From Desulfovibrio sp. Dsv1 (GTDB lineage: Bacteria; Desulfobacterota; Desulfovibrionia; Desulfovibrionales; Desulfovibrionaceae), in assembly GCA_000403945.1 (NCBI GenBank), contig APFI01000287.1, forward strand, positions 1 through 6,119: 6,119 nt of DNA, read 5' to 3'. Shown here in pieces: positions 1 to 5,394 of the stretch. The position numbers were made by a program, and so were the translations under genes. The notes beneath the pieces are model-generated. The model saw only the letters and a list, made by a program, of their open reading frames with translations. It was not told where the DNA came from and searched no databases. Each line of letters starts with the position of its first letter. Within the stretch, counting starts at the first letter, position 1.

Positions 1-1711
1 GAATGTCCGTGATGCGGTGGACGACGCCCTGGTAGACAAATTCCGCCTCGTCCTCCGGGCCAATGACGGCCCAGGCGCGCAAGAATTCTTGCACCTGCTC
101 GTATCGCCCGGCCTCGCCGCCCATTTGGGTTTCGACGAGCCCCATCCGATCTTTGCTTGTGATGGTATGGAGAGGATCGGTTACAGGTACTCCTCCCCGC
201 TCATTGCCGTAGTATTTGACCATACAGGCCGACACGAGCGAATGCTTATTGTGTCCCGCTATGGTGGATAAAGGCGCTTCGACCTGCTGTCCGATGGTAG
301 TTCCATAATGCTTGGCGAGACAGGCCGACACCAAAGAATGATGGTCAATGCTGGTCACGGTCCCCAAGGGCTGCTGCATCCCGTGCCCGACAACCCCGCC
401 ATAATGCTTTGCGATACACGCGGCCTCGACCAAGGCGTGGTGCTGGCCTTGGGCCGACACTGTGCGCAACGGTTCATCCACGGGCGCGCCAATATTCGTG
501 CCGCGCATTTTGATGAGATTCGCGGTTATCAGCGCGTCATGGTTGCACTGAGTGATTGTCGGGTGAGGGGCGTCCACGCTCTGGCCAATGGAATTGCCGA
601 ACTGACGGGAAAGCACAGGAGCCAAATGGGCAGTCGCCAGAGCAAACCCCGGCGACTGCGTGATGGTCCGGAGGGGTTCCGCCACATCCTGCCCCCGGAA
701 TGGGGTATAGTCCGCAGCAACATGGTTCTGGCACACGATGGCCCCGGCCAACATCTGTTGTCCGCCCGTGGTGAGGGTCGGCATGGGCATGTCCACGGGT
801 GTCGGCGCATGGCCGGTTGTGTTCGTCACCATGACAGGCGAAATCAGGCCAAAACGGTTTTCCGTGGTCTGCGTGGACAGAGGCTTGGTCAAGTCCTGGC
901 CGCGAAAATCGCCGGGCTTCTTGGCACCGTAGTAAGTTACGATGAACGGCTCAGCCGCCCGGAGGACATACCGCCGCAACCCCTCGGCAATACGACGCTG
1001 GGTATTGAGCGCCAGAGGTTTCTTGCGGTCGAAAATGCTCCGGCTTTTGATATTCCAATCAATGCACTCGGCTGCGGTACGCCAGGGCAGTAATTTTCCG
1101 GATCGCACAGCCGCGGACTTGGGGTCGCCATGCGTGGGTTTGGGCCAGATGATGGGCCGTTTGTCCCGGCGCGCTACAACAAACAGCCGCCGCCGCGTGG
1201 TGGGAGCGCCATAGTCACAGGCTCTCAAAAGTCGCCATTCCACCAGGTAGCCCAGCCGCACAAGCCGTTTCCGCCACGCCGCAAACGTGGTGCCGGCTTG
1301 CTCTTTGATGGGCTGGCCGTTTTTGTCCAACGGCCCCCACGTCAAAAATTCCTCCACGTTCTCCAACGTGATCAGGTTCGGGTGCGTGTCTTCCGCCCAA
1401 CGAATGACTACCCAAGCCAGATCACGAATATACTGTGACTTGGGCTTGCCGCCCTTGGCCTTGGAAAAATGCGTGCAGTCCGGCGAGGCGTGCAGAATCG
1501 CCACGGGCTGTCCGCCGGTGGCTTCCAGCGGCAAAACCCTCGTGATGTCGTTTTGCATGTGCCGGGTGCGCGGATGGTTGGCCCGGTGCATGGCCAGGGC
1601 CTCGGCGTCGTGGTTGATGGCAATGTCCGGGTCACGCCCCAGCGCCCAGGCAAGGCCGGTTGAGGCCCCGCCGCCGCCAGCAAAGAGATCGACGATCAAA
1701 CCCATGTTCAT
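1..1711 (-). CDS. DNA cytosine-5 methyltransferase, phage type (C-terminus cut off by window edge)
   Basis: Transfers a methyl group from S-adenosylmethionine to C5 of cytosine; in a phage this usually protects its DNA from host restriction. Open for 570 residues and runs off the left edge. Visible motifs: motif I DLFAGGGGAS (residues 8-17, SAM binding); motif IV SPDCTHFSKAKGG (76-88) with the presumed catalytic Cys79; motif VI ENVEEF (117-122); motif VIII-like RRRLFVVARR (173-182). The region between motif VIII and the edge, where the target recognition domain lies, is unusually long and contains about eight roughly 32-aa repeats (255-526). Motifs IX and X would lie beyond base 1. I chose the ATG at 1711 because it forms an ATGA overlap with the upstream stop; an ATG two codons later (1705) is also possible. 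No restriction endonuclease partner is visible, which favours an orphan anti-restriction or regulatory enzyme. Confidence 0.95.
   Translation of the reverse strand, partial: MNMGLIVDLFAGGGGASTGLAWALGRDPDIAINHDAEALAMHRANHPRTRHMQNDITRVLPLEATGGQPVAILHASPDCTHFSKAKGGKPKSQYIRDLAWVVIRWAEDTHPNLITLENVEEFLTWGPLDKNGQPIKEQAGTTFAAWRKRLVRLGYLVEWRLLRACDYGAPTTRRRLFVVARRDKRPIIWPKPTHGDPKSAAVRSGKLLPWRTAAECIDWNIKSRSIFDRKKPLALNTQRRIAEGLRRYVLRAAEPFIVTYYGAKKPGDFRGQDLTKPLSTQTTENRFGLISPVMVTNTTGHAPTPVDMPMPTLTTGGQQMLAGAIVCQNHVAADYTPFRGQDVAEPLRTITQSPGFALATAHLAPVLSRQFGNSIGQSVDAPHPTITQCNHDALITANLIKMRGTNIGAPVDEPLRTVSAQGQHHALVEAACIAKHYGGVVGHGMQQPLGTVTSIDHHSLVSACLAKHYGTTIGQQVEAPLSTIAGHNKHSLVSACMVKYYGNERGGVPVTDPLHTITSKDRMGLVETQMGGEAGRYEQVQEFLRAWAVIGPEDEAEFVYQGVVHRITDI
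134..949 (-). repeat. Eight degenerate ~32-aa tandem repeats in the methyltransferase recognition region
   Basis: Residues about 255-526 of the methyltransferase break into roughly eight repeats. Each has an aromatic/Gly start (YYG, KHYG, KYYG), then a G..V motif, then PL.T(I/V)T, then H.LV. The last three (about 433-464, 465-496 and 497-526) are the most alike: IAKHYG / LAKHYG / MVKYYG, then QQPLGTVT / EAPLSTIA / TDPLHTIT, then HHSLV / KHSLV / RMGLV. Similarity persists in the DNA: acaggccgacac occurs near 225 and again near 323. The location corresponds to the variable target recognition domain of m5C methyltransferases. Whether each repeat contacts DNA is unknown. Confidence 0.8.
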
Positions 1712-2166
1712 TGGGCGCCACCGTTGTCGCCTGTTACCCTCCGCATGTCCCGCGTGTAGTCGCGCGCCTCTTCCGCGTTGCGCAGCCCTAGATCATTCGG
1801 GTCCGTCCCGGTGGCGCGCATGAAATACTCCATCCATGCGGTGGAGTGGATTGGGCTTTTGAGCATTTTCCCGTCAGGCGTGGCGGACGGCCAATGCTGG
1901 CGTCCGTCATGCTCATAGCGTTGAGGCGTTATGCCCGCCCTCCAGGCTCCCCGGTAATCGTAATCGGCATGGGGACCGATCAAATCTTCCAGTAAGTCGG
2001 CGTCGCTTATCTGTTCTCCGGAAAAATCCACGTCATTGGCTATTTCGCGGTACCAATCACTCGCGGCAATCCACTGGCGGAACTGCTGCTCTTCTTCCGG
2101 AGAAAGCTGTGTGGGCTGCCAACTGGAAGCTGTGTGGGCCTGATATTCGTCATACCAATCGGGCAT
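1708..2166 (-). CDS. Conserved phage protein of unknown function (YDYRGAW motif)
   Basis: 152-aa soluble, acidic, tryptophan- and tyrosine-rich protein with no signal peptide or membrane segment. The N-terminal half is helical (SPEEEQQFRQWIAASDWYREI, from residue 22). A central block has DYDYRGAWRAG (68-78) followed by HWPS (91-94), GKMLKSP (99-105) and WMEYFM (111-116). I recall similar YD.R.AW..G ... HWPS patterns in uncharacterised tailed-phage proteins, but cannot check this here. The start at 2166 is preferred over the upstream in-frame ATG at 2280 because its A is the last base of the upstream gene's TGA (TGATG) and a strong GGAGG lies 8 bases ahead (2175-2179). Its own stop overlaps the methyltransferase start as ATGA. 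It is therefore the middle gene of a coupled three-gene unit. No function can be assigned. Confidence 0.85.
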   Translation of the reverse strand: MPDWYDEYQAHTASSWQPTQLSPEEEQQFRQWIAASDWYREIANDVDFSGEQISDADLLEDLIGPHADYDYRGAWRAGITPQRYEHDGRQHWPSATPDGKMLKSPIHSTAWMEYFMRATGTDPNDLGLRNAEEARDYTRDMRRVTGDNGGAQ

Positions 2167-2684
2167 CACCAAAACCTCCACCAGCGTTTTTTGACCGGCC
2201 GCAGGCTCGCCAGGGGCATGCACTCCGTGATGTCGGCATGGCTTGCCTGTTCCGCCAGCATGGCTCGGGCATAGCGGCAATCCTCAATCACGTCCTGAAT
2301 CAGACTGCGCACATCTCGCGCACAGGCCGGGTCAATGCCGCCGCTCTCGCTGTCGGCCAAGCGCCGCTGTACGTCGCCCAGGGACGCGGCCACACGCGCC
2401 ACGGCGGTCAACACCTCCGCCCGACTCCGGGCCGGGGGAACGTCTTCCGGCTGCCGCTCAAGCTTGGCCTCAATCCATTGCAAAATGACTGTGTTCCGCA
2501 TGGCCCGGCACAGGTCAGGAATGCGGTCGAGGCCCGGCGCATAGCCGTCGTCGCGTTGGAGGTAGCGCCGCACCACGGCTGCACTTATCCCCGCCGCCGC
2601 CCCGATTTCCTCCGCCGTCAGGCCGGACACGGCCCTTGCGTGGCGCATGGCCTCTGTGGCCGTCATGTTTTCGTAGTCTGGCAT
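2166..2684 (-). CDS. HTH phage regulatory protein, CII/CP76-like
   Basis: 172-aa predicted DNA-binding regulator. Residues 10-45 form a helix-turn-helix: TAEEIGAAAG as the first helix and SAAVVRRYLQR as the recognition helix. It is followed by P.L.RIPDLCRAMRNTVILQWIEAKL (from residue 50), a layout resembling the phage regulatory CII (CP76) family, in which a short HTH is followed by a helical oligomerisation region. The C-terminal half (87-147) is helical, and the protein ends in a basic-aromatic tail, KKRWWRFW. By analogy it would regulate early or lysogeny transcription, but its DNA targets cannot be inferred. The ATG at 2684 has only a purine-rich AAGAAAGAGAAAA ahead of it rather than a strong Shine-Dalgarno sequence. 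An in-frame ATG at 2666 is an alternative. Its stop is shared with the next gene's start. Confidence 0.82.
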   Translation of the reverse strand: MPDYENMTATEAMRHARAVSGLTAEEIGAAAGISAAVVRRYLQRDDGYAPGLDRIPDLCRAMRNTVILQWIEAKLERQPEDVPPARSRAEVLTAVARVAASLGDVQRRLADSESGGIDPACARDVRSLIQDVIEDCRYARAMLAEQASHADITECMPLASLRPVKKRWWRFW

Positions 2685-2875
2685 GGCGTTTTCTCTTTCT
2701 TCTGATCCGCCGGGGGCGTCATGGTTTGCCCCCGGCGGGTTTCCTCCTGTATGGTTGGTTCACCACAAACAAACCCGTCACAGGGAGGAAATGTTATGGA
2801 ACTTAAAAACTATTTAAGACCTCTGTCCCCTTAGGGATTCAAAGCCCAGCCGACCAGCATGGAGGCTACTAATCC
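2685..2875. other. Structured intergenic region ahead of the CII-like gene
   Basis: 191 bases without a convincing gene. Contents: a perfect 11-bp hairpin (2707-2738); an 8-bp inverted repeat TTTCCTCC (2740-2747) / GGAGGAAA (2784-2791); an AT-rich palindrome CTTAAA-AACTA-TTTAAG (2802-2818); and a short inverted repeat TCCC-CTTA-GGGA (2826-2837). On the plus strand GGAGG (2784-2788) precedes a 12-codon frame at 2796-2834 ending in TAG. On the minus strand AGGAGG (2748-2743) lies 20 bases before an ATG in the hairpin loop (2722), which opens a 19-codon frame. The leftward promoter for the CII-like operon may lie here, but I see no convincing -35/-10 pair. Confidence 0.5.
2707..2738. promoter_or_regulatory. 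Perfect 11-bp GC-rich hairpin in the leader of the CII-like gene
   Basis: CCGCCGGGGGC (2707-2717) pairs perfectly with GCCCCCGGCGG (2728-2738) across a 10-base loop. It ends 22 bases ahead of the CII-like start codon. Read leftward, no T-run follows it, so it is not a standard terminator in the operon direction and may act as an attenuator, an RNA-stability element or a protein site. Read rightward it is followed by GGTTTCC, a poor terminator tail. The loop holds an ATG on the minus strand. Confidence 0.6.
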
Positions 2876-3160
2876 TCAAACCACCTTAAGGCGTTCGCCT
2901 CCTTGCTCAGGCGCGACTTCAGGGCCAAAAAATACAACATGGGCCATATTCAGAATGGCAATCGTTTTTCCGGCATTCTGAAACCGCAAAATCCCTTCGC
3001 GGATCTTGAATCCGTCTGCTGTAATGGTATCGCATGTTCCATCCGCGAATTTGACGCCGTACAGCACGGATTCACCGGTCTGTTGCAGCTCGTCCCCGTC
3101 GCTGAAACCACGTTTCATCTTGCGCCCGCACATGGGGCATAACGCAGTGTCTTTCGGCAT
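2876..3160 (-). CDS. Small phage protein with single CPMCG zinc-knuckle half-site, function unknown
   Basis: 94-aa protein starting MPKDTALCPMCGRKM. Cys8 and Cys11 form one CxxC pair as in a zinc ribbon, but no second CxxC pair follows; the only other Cys is Cys43. It could bind zinc as a dimer, or the motif could be a remnant. Residues 31-83 look beta-rich (SVLYGVKFADGT, DTITADGFKIREG, ILRFQNAGKTIAIL, VVFFGPEV), suggesting a small compact fold. The start at 3160 is supported by GAGGG 9 bases upstream. It lies in the leftward early block between the Cro-like and CII-like genes and is probably transcribed with them. I do not recognise the family. Confidence 0.8.
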   Translation of the reverse strand: MPKDTALCPMCGRKMKRGFSDGDELQQTGESVLYGVKFADGTCDTITADGFKIREGILRFQNAGKTIAILNMAHVVFFGPEVAPEQGGERLKVV

Positions 3161-3190
3161 GATTTAATCCCTCGCATCTTTGCACGGTTA

Positions 3191-3205
3191 CAGGCTTTGA
3201 GCCTG
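3191..3205. promoter_or_regulatory. Short perfect inverted repeat between divergent small genes
   Basis: CAGGCT-TTG-AGCCTG, a 6-bp perfect inverted repeat with a 3-base centre. It sits in the 76-base gap between the minus-strand 94-aa gene (start 3160) and the plus-strand 73-aa gene (start 3237). It could be an operator for either gene. There is no T-run, so it is not a clear terminator. Confidence 0.35.
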
Positions 3206-3236
3206 GGTGCATGCTTCTCTCCAAAGGAGCTGTGCC

Positions 3237-3458
3237 ATGCCCGCCCCTCTCTCCATCCATGCCCACGTTACCCGGCGTCCTGACGGTCGCCTGCTGGTCC
3301 GCCTTATCATTCCAGGCCAGGGCAAGCCGCTCTGGCGCTGTTATGCCGCGACCGACGATTCCGAGGCTGTCCGCCGGGCAACACGCCACGCTACGCCACA
3401 GGCTGGGCAGCCTGACTGTCCTCGCACTCTGCGGGTGGCGTGGTGGGGCTGGCTGTAG
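3237..3458 (+). CDS. Small basic protein, function unknown (antisense within the early block)
   Basis: 73-aa protein beginning MPAPLSIHAHVTRRPDGRLL. A good Shine-Dalgarno AAAGGAG (3223-3229) lies 7 bases before the ATG at 3237, so I prefer this to the upstream ATG at 3207. The first half reads as three short beta strands (SIHAHVTRR, RLLVRLIIPG, PLWRCYAAT) followed by a helix (DSEAVRRATRHA). That order recalls the AP2-like arm-binding domain at the start of many phage integrases, but the match is weak and the function is a guess. Most codons end in G or C, like the neighbouring early genes. It is transcribed against the early operon, and its last 68 bases overlap the 3' end of the Cro-like gene, tail to tail. 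Confidence 0.62.
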   Translation: MPAPLSIHAHVTRRPDGRLLVRLIIPGQGKPLWRCYAATDDSEAVRRATRHATPQAGQPDCPRTLRVAWWGWL

Positions 3459-3657
3459 GCGGCCAGAGATCAGGGCGAAGTTCGGAAAGTGGGATGCCGA
3501 GGGCACGGGAATATTTCAAGGCGGATTCCGCTGAAATCGTGCGGCTTCCTCGGCAATGCTGAAAAACTGAAGAGCACGAGCGAAATCCAGCGGCAAAAGC
3601 AATTTCACGTAAGGTCATCCCACTTTCTTCGCGGTATTTTTCAAGGGCGTTTTTCAT
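3391..3657 (-). CDS. Cro/YdaS-like HTH transcriptional regulator
   Basis: 88-aa small DNA-binding protein with the form of a phage Cro or YdaS-type regulator. HTH: TLREIAFAAG (15-24) then SCSSVFQHCRGS (27-38), with the typical tail SAESALKYSRALGIPLSELRPDLWPP from residue 42, which closely follows the YdaS/Cro pattern. The last 20 residues are Pro/Ala-rich and probably disordered. Divergent from the repressor across about 90 bases, so it is the likely first gene of the leftward lytic operon and would oppose the repressor at shared operators. The start at 3657 gives the normal family length; upstream in-frame ATGs (3675, 3822) would add unrelated residues running into the operator region. No strong Shine-Dalgarno sequence precedes 3657, so the start is moderately certain. 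Confidence 0.85.
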   Translation of the reverse strand: MKNALEKYREESGMTLREIAFAAGFRSCSSVFQHCRGSRTISAESALKYSRALGIPLSELRPDLWPPTASPTTPPAECEDSQAAQPVA

Positions 3658-3664
3658 GCCCAAA

Positions 3665-3731
3665 TGTTCACACATAGAAACAAAAAGGGCAAGCCTTCTC
3701 AAAACGTTTCTTGCCGCGAACCGTGTGAACA
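3665..3731. promoter_or_regulatory. Candidate repressor/Cro operators in the divergent switch region
   Basis: A perfect 9-bp inverted repeat, TGTTCACAC (3665-3673) and GTGTGAACA (3723-3731), flanks the centre of the gap between the Cro-like gene (start 3657) and the repressor (start 3748). Inside it lies a second inverted pair, GGCAAG (3688-3693) / CTTGCC (3710-3715), and an 8-bp palindrome AAACGTTT (3702-3709). One outer copy abuts each gene start, as expected for paired operators controlling divergent promoters. A possible leftward -35 TTGAGA (3702-3697) has only a poor -10 match, so promoters are not placed. Confidence 0.55.
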
Positions 3732-3747
3732 GCCTAGGAATAATTTT

Positions 3748-4449
3748 ATGACTGACAAATGGGAAAAAACTGCACAAGTGGCGTGGGAAGCGATTCTGCA
3801 AAAAGTAAAGGCTCTCAAACAAGAAGGCCGCACGCTCCAGGAAATTGCCGAGTTAGTTGGCGCTGGAAACCGTGCGCTTATTGGAGAATGGATAAATGGC
3901 AACCGTGAGGCCGTAAATGCTTCGTTCGCCAACCTCATGAACTATCTGGAGCGCCTTGGTTATAACTACATGGATTTTTTTCCAAAAGAAGCTGCCAGTA
4001 TCCATAGGGTTGCCTCTCATGCTCCTGTGGAAAAAGTAACCGGCCCAGGGCTTAAAACTATCAACGTATATAATGTGGCAGGCGCTGGGCCTGCGGTGTC
4101 GGTTGGAGAGCTTGAACCTCTCTTTCAGGTCACGGCCCCGCCCGATTACTTTCGACGCTCCGATTACGCCATTGTGGTGGACGGACACAGCATGGAGCCG
4201 CTCATTGCCCACGGCTCTATCGTGGGCGTCAAACTGCATGCGCCCTTTGTCGCCAATGAATTGTACGCGGCCCGCATTCCCTATGAAGGGCTTGTGATTA
4301 AGCGTGTGGGTGTGGACCGGACTGCCAACGAGTTTGTCTTCAAGTCGGAAAACCCAAACAAGGAAAACTACCCGGACTTTCGGCTCAATATTGATGAGGC
4401 AGAAGGTATCATTGTTGGGCGTGTCGTGTGGGTTATGTGGGGATATTAA
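3748..4449 (+). CDS. CI/LexA-type phage repressor with S24 self-cleavage domain
   Basis: 233-aa prophage repressor. The N-terminal HTH is about residues 14-51 (TLQEIAELVG, then NRALIGEWING). Residues 81-108 are a linker. The C-terminal S24 peptidase domain has catalytic Ser148 in GHSMEPL and Lys185 in LVIKRV, exactly 37 residues apart as in LexA (Ser119/Lys156). An AGAG sequence (111-114) supplies the Ala-Gly cleavage site; A113-G114 sits 35 residues before the serine, as in LexA. It is therefore expected to undergo RecA-stimulated self-cleavage and induction by DNA damage. The start at 3748 has AGGAA 7 bases upstream. The in-frame ATG at 3664 has no ribosome site and would put the operator inside the gene. 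Divergent from the Cro-like gene and probably co-transcribed with the exported protein 16 bases downstream. Confidence 0.95.
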   Translation: MTDKWEKTAQVAWEAILQKVKALKQEGRTLQEIAELVGAGNRALIGEWINGNREAVNASFANLMNYLERLGYNYMDFFPKEAASIHRVASHAPVEKVTGPGLKTINVYNVAGAGPAVSVGELEPLFQVTAPPDYFRRSDYAIVVDGHSMEPLIAHGSIVGVKLHAPFVANELYAARIPYEGLVIKRVGVDRTANEFVFKSENPNKENYPDFRLNIDEAEGIIVGRVVWVMWGY

Positions 4450-4465
4450 CTATTCTGGAGAAGCC

Positions 4466-5356
4466 ATGAAAGTTATTATCGCAATAGCAATCTATTTTAT
4501 GTCTCTTTCTACATTTGCCCTGGCGTCATGCCTTGATGAAGGGCTGGTGGGGAAGATGGATAAAACCTCTCCTGAAGTCTCTGTTCTGGCTTTTCCACAA
4601 TGTGTTATGTTGAATCAGTGTAAAATAGCACGAAATGAGCTTGAGAAAGTTAAAAATTATGATGACGTAAAGTATTCGTTTCTAAAAGGGTGTGCATTGG
4701 CAAATGGTGATTGCTTTAAACAGGATTTAAAAGAGGCAGAAAAACTTCTTCTTTCATGCTCAAAGCATAGCCGTGCATGCAAGATCAACCTTTTCAATCT
4801 GTATTCCATTTATGGTGATGATCTTGAAAAATATGAGCAGTTTGCTCTCGATCTTGCTGATAGCAATTACATTATAGCAATAGGTTTTCTTGCAGATTTA
4901 TATGCAAATAAAGGTACGCTGGAGGGCCATGCGAAGAGTTTATTTTGGGCAAAACTTCTACTTTACGCTTTTGAAACTCAATTAAAGAATCAAGAACGCT
5001 TTGAATATGAAAATAGATCTTATATTTCTCCTGATGTAAAACTCAGAAAGCAACGTATTGCAGATATCGAGAATGTATCATCTCTCCTGAAAAAAATCGA
5101 ATACCAGCTTCCAAAGGAACTTGTAAACAAGATTGACAGAATTTTTTTAAAATATTTATCACAGGTGCAGACCGAAGCTGGCGCTGCAACTCCCCCTGAC
5201 TCCCTTTCTGACGTTATGAATTTCTATGGAGTCTCCGGACGAAGTCTAAAAGGTGCCTTCAAGAAAAAACAGAAAATAAATTTAACACCACCAAAAATCC
5301 AAAAGCCGGACAGAATCCGCGAATATGAAGAATCTATAATGGCTTTGCTTGGCTAA
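4466..5356 (+). CDS. Exported cysteine-rich Sel1/TPR-like protein, probable lipoprotein (moron candidate)
   Basis: 296-aa protein with an N-terminal signal sequence: MK, a hydrophobic stretch (residues 3-19), then LASC (19-22), a good lipobox with Cys22. The overlapping A-L-A could instead be a signal peptidase I site. After it, six cysteines fall in three close pairs (46/52, 76/83, 98/105), followed by helical repeats. ALANGDCFKQDLKEAEKLLL and IAIGFLADLYANKG resemble Sel1/TPR units, and paired cysteines per repeat recall the disulfide-linked Helicobacter Hcp proteins. The C-terminus (about 240-296) is basic and probably flexible. The start at 4466 has TGGAGAA (4456-4462) ending 3 bases ahead of the ATG; a longer in-frame upstream extension overlaps the repressor and is not credible. 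Strikingly AT-rich with A/T-ending codons, unlike its neighbours, which suggests separate acquisition. Likely expressed in the lysogen; function unknown. Confidence 0.88.
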   Translation: MKVIIAIAIYFMSLSTFALASCLDEGLVGKMDKTSPEVSVLAFPQCVMLNQCKIARNELEKVKNYDDVKYSFLKGCALANGDCFKQDLKEAEKLLLSCSKHSRACKINLFNLYSIYGDDLEKYEQFALDLADSNYIIAIGFLADLYANKGTLEGHAKSLFWAKLLLYAFETQLKNQERFEYENRSYISPDVKLRKQRIADIENVSSLLKKIEYQLPKELVNKIDRIFLKYLSQVQTEAGAATPPDSLSDVMNFYGVSGRSLKGAFKKKQKINLTPPKIQKPDRIREYEESIMALLG

Positions 5357-5394
5357 TCTGACAAGGCTGAACGACTCAGGATCATGGAAGAATG

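Noticed and set aside
308..1093. 261-aa plus-strand reading frame
   Set aside because: It is the reverse of the methyltransferase gene, which has intact motifs I, IV, VI and VIII on the other strand; the plus-strand product has no recognisable features.
1708..2280. Longer start (2280) for the 152-aa protein
   Set aside because: The extra residues overlap the CII-like gene, whereas ATG 2166 has a strong GGAGG and a shared TGATG junction.
2109..2705. 198-aa plus-strand reading frame
   Set aside because: Antisense shadow of the CII-like gene, whose HTH and start/stop overlaps clearly mark the minus strand as coding.
3072..3506. 144-aa minus-strand reading frame
   Set aside because: It overlaps the 94-aa gene and the Cro-like gene in another frame, has low-complexity composition and lacks a good ribosome site; the plus-strand 73-aa frame explains the open space better.
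3664..3747. N-terminal extension of the repressor to ATG 3664
   Set aside because: No ribosome site and it would include the operator repeats; ATG 3748 has AGGAA at proper spacing.
3658..3822. N-terminal extension of the Cro-like gene to ATG 3822
   Set aside because: It would add 55 unrelated residues, cross the operator region and overlap the start of the repressor gene.
4304..4465. 54-codon upstream extension of the exported-protein gene
   Set aside because: It lies within the repressor coding sequence in another frame and would bury the obvious signal peptide at 4466.
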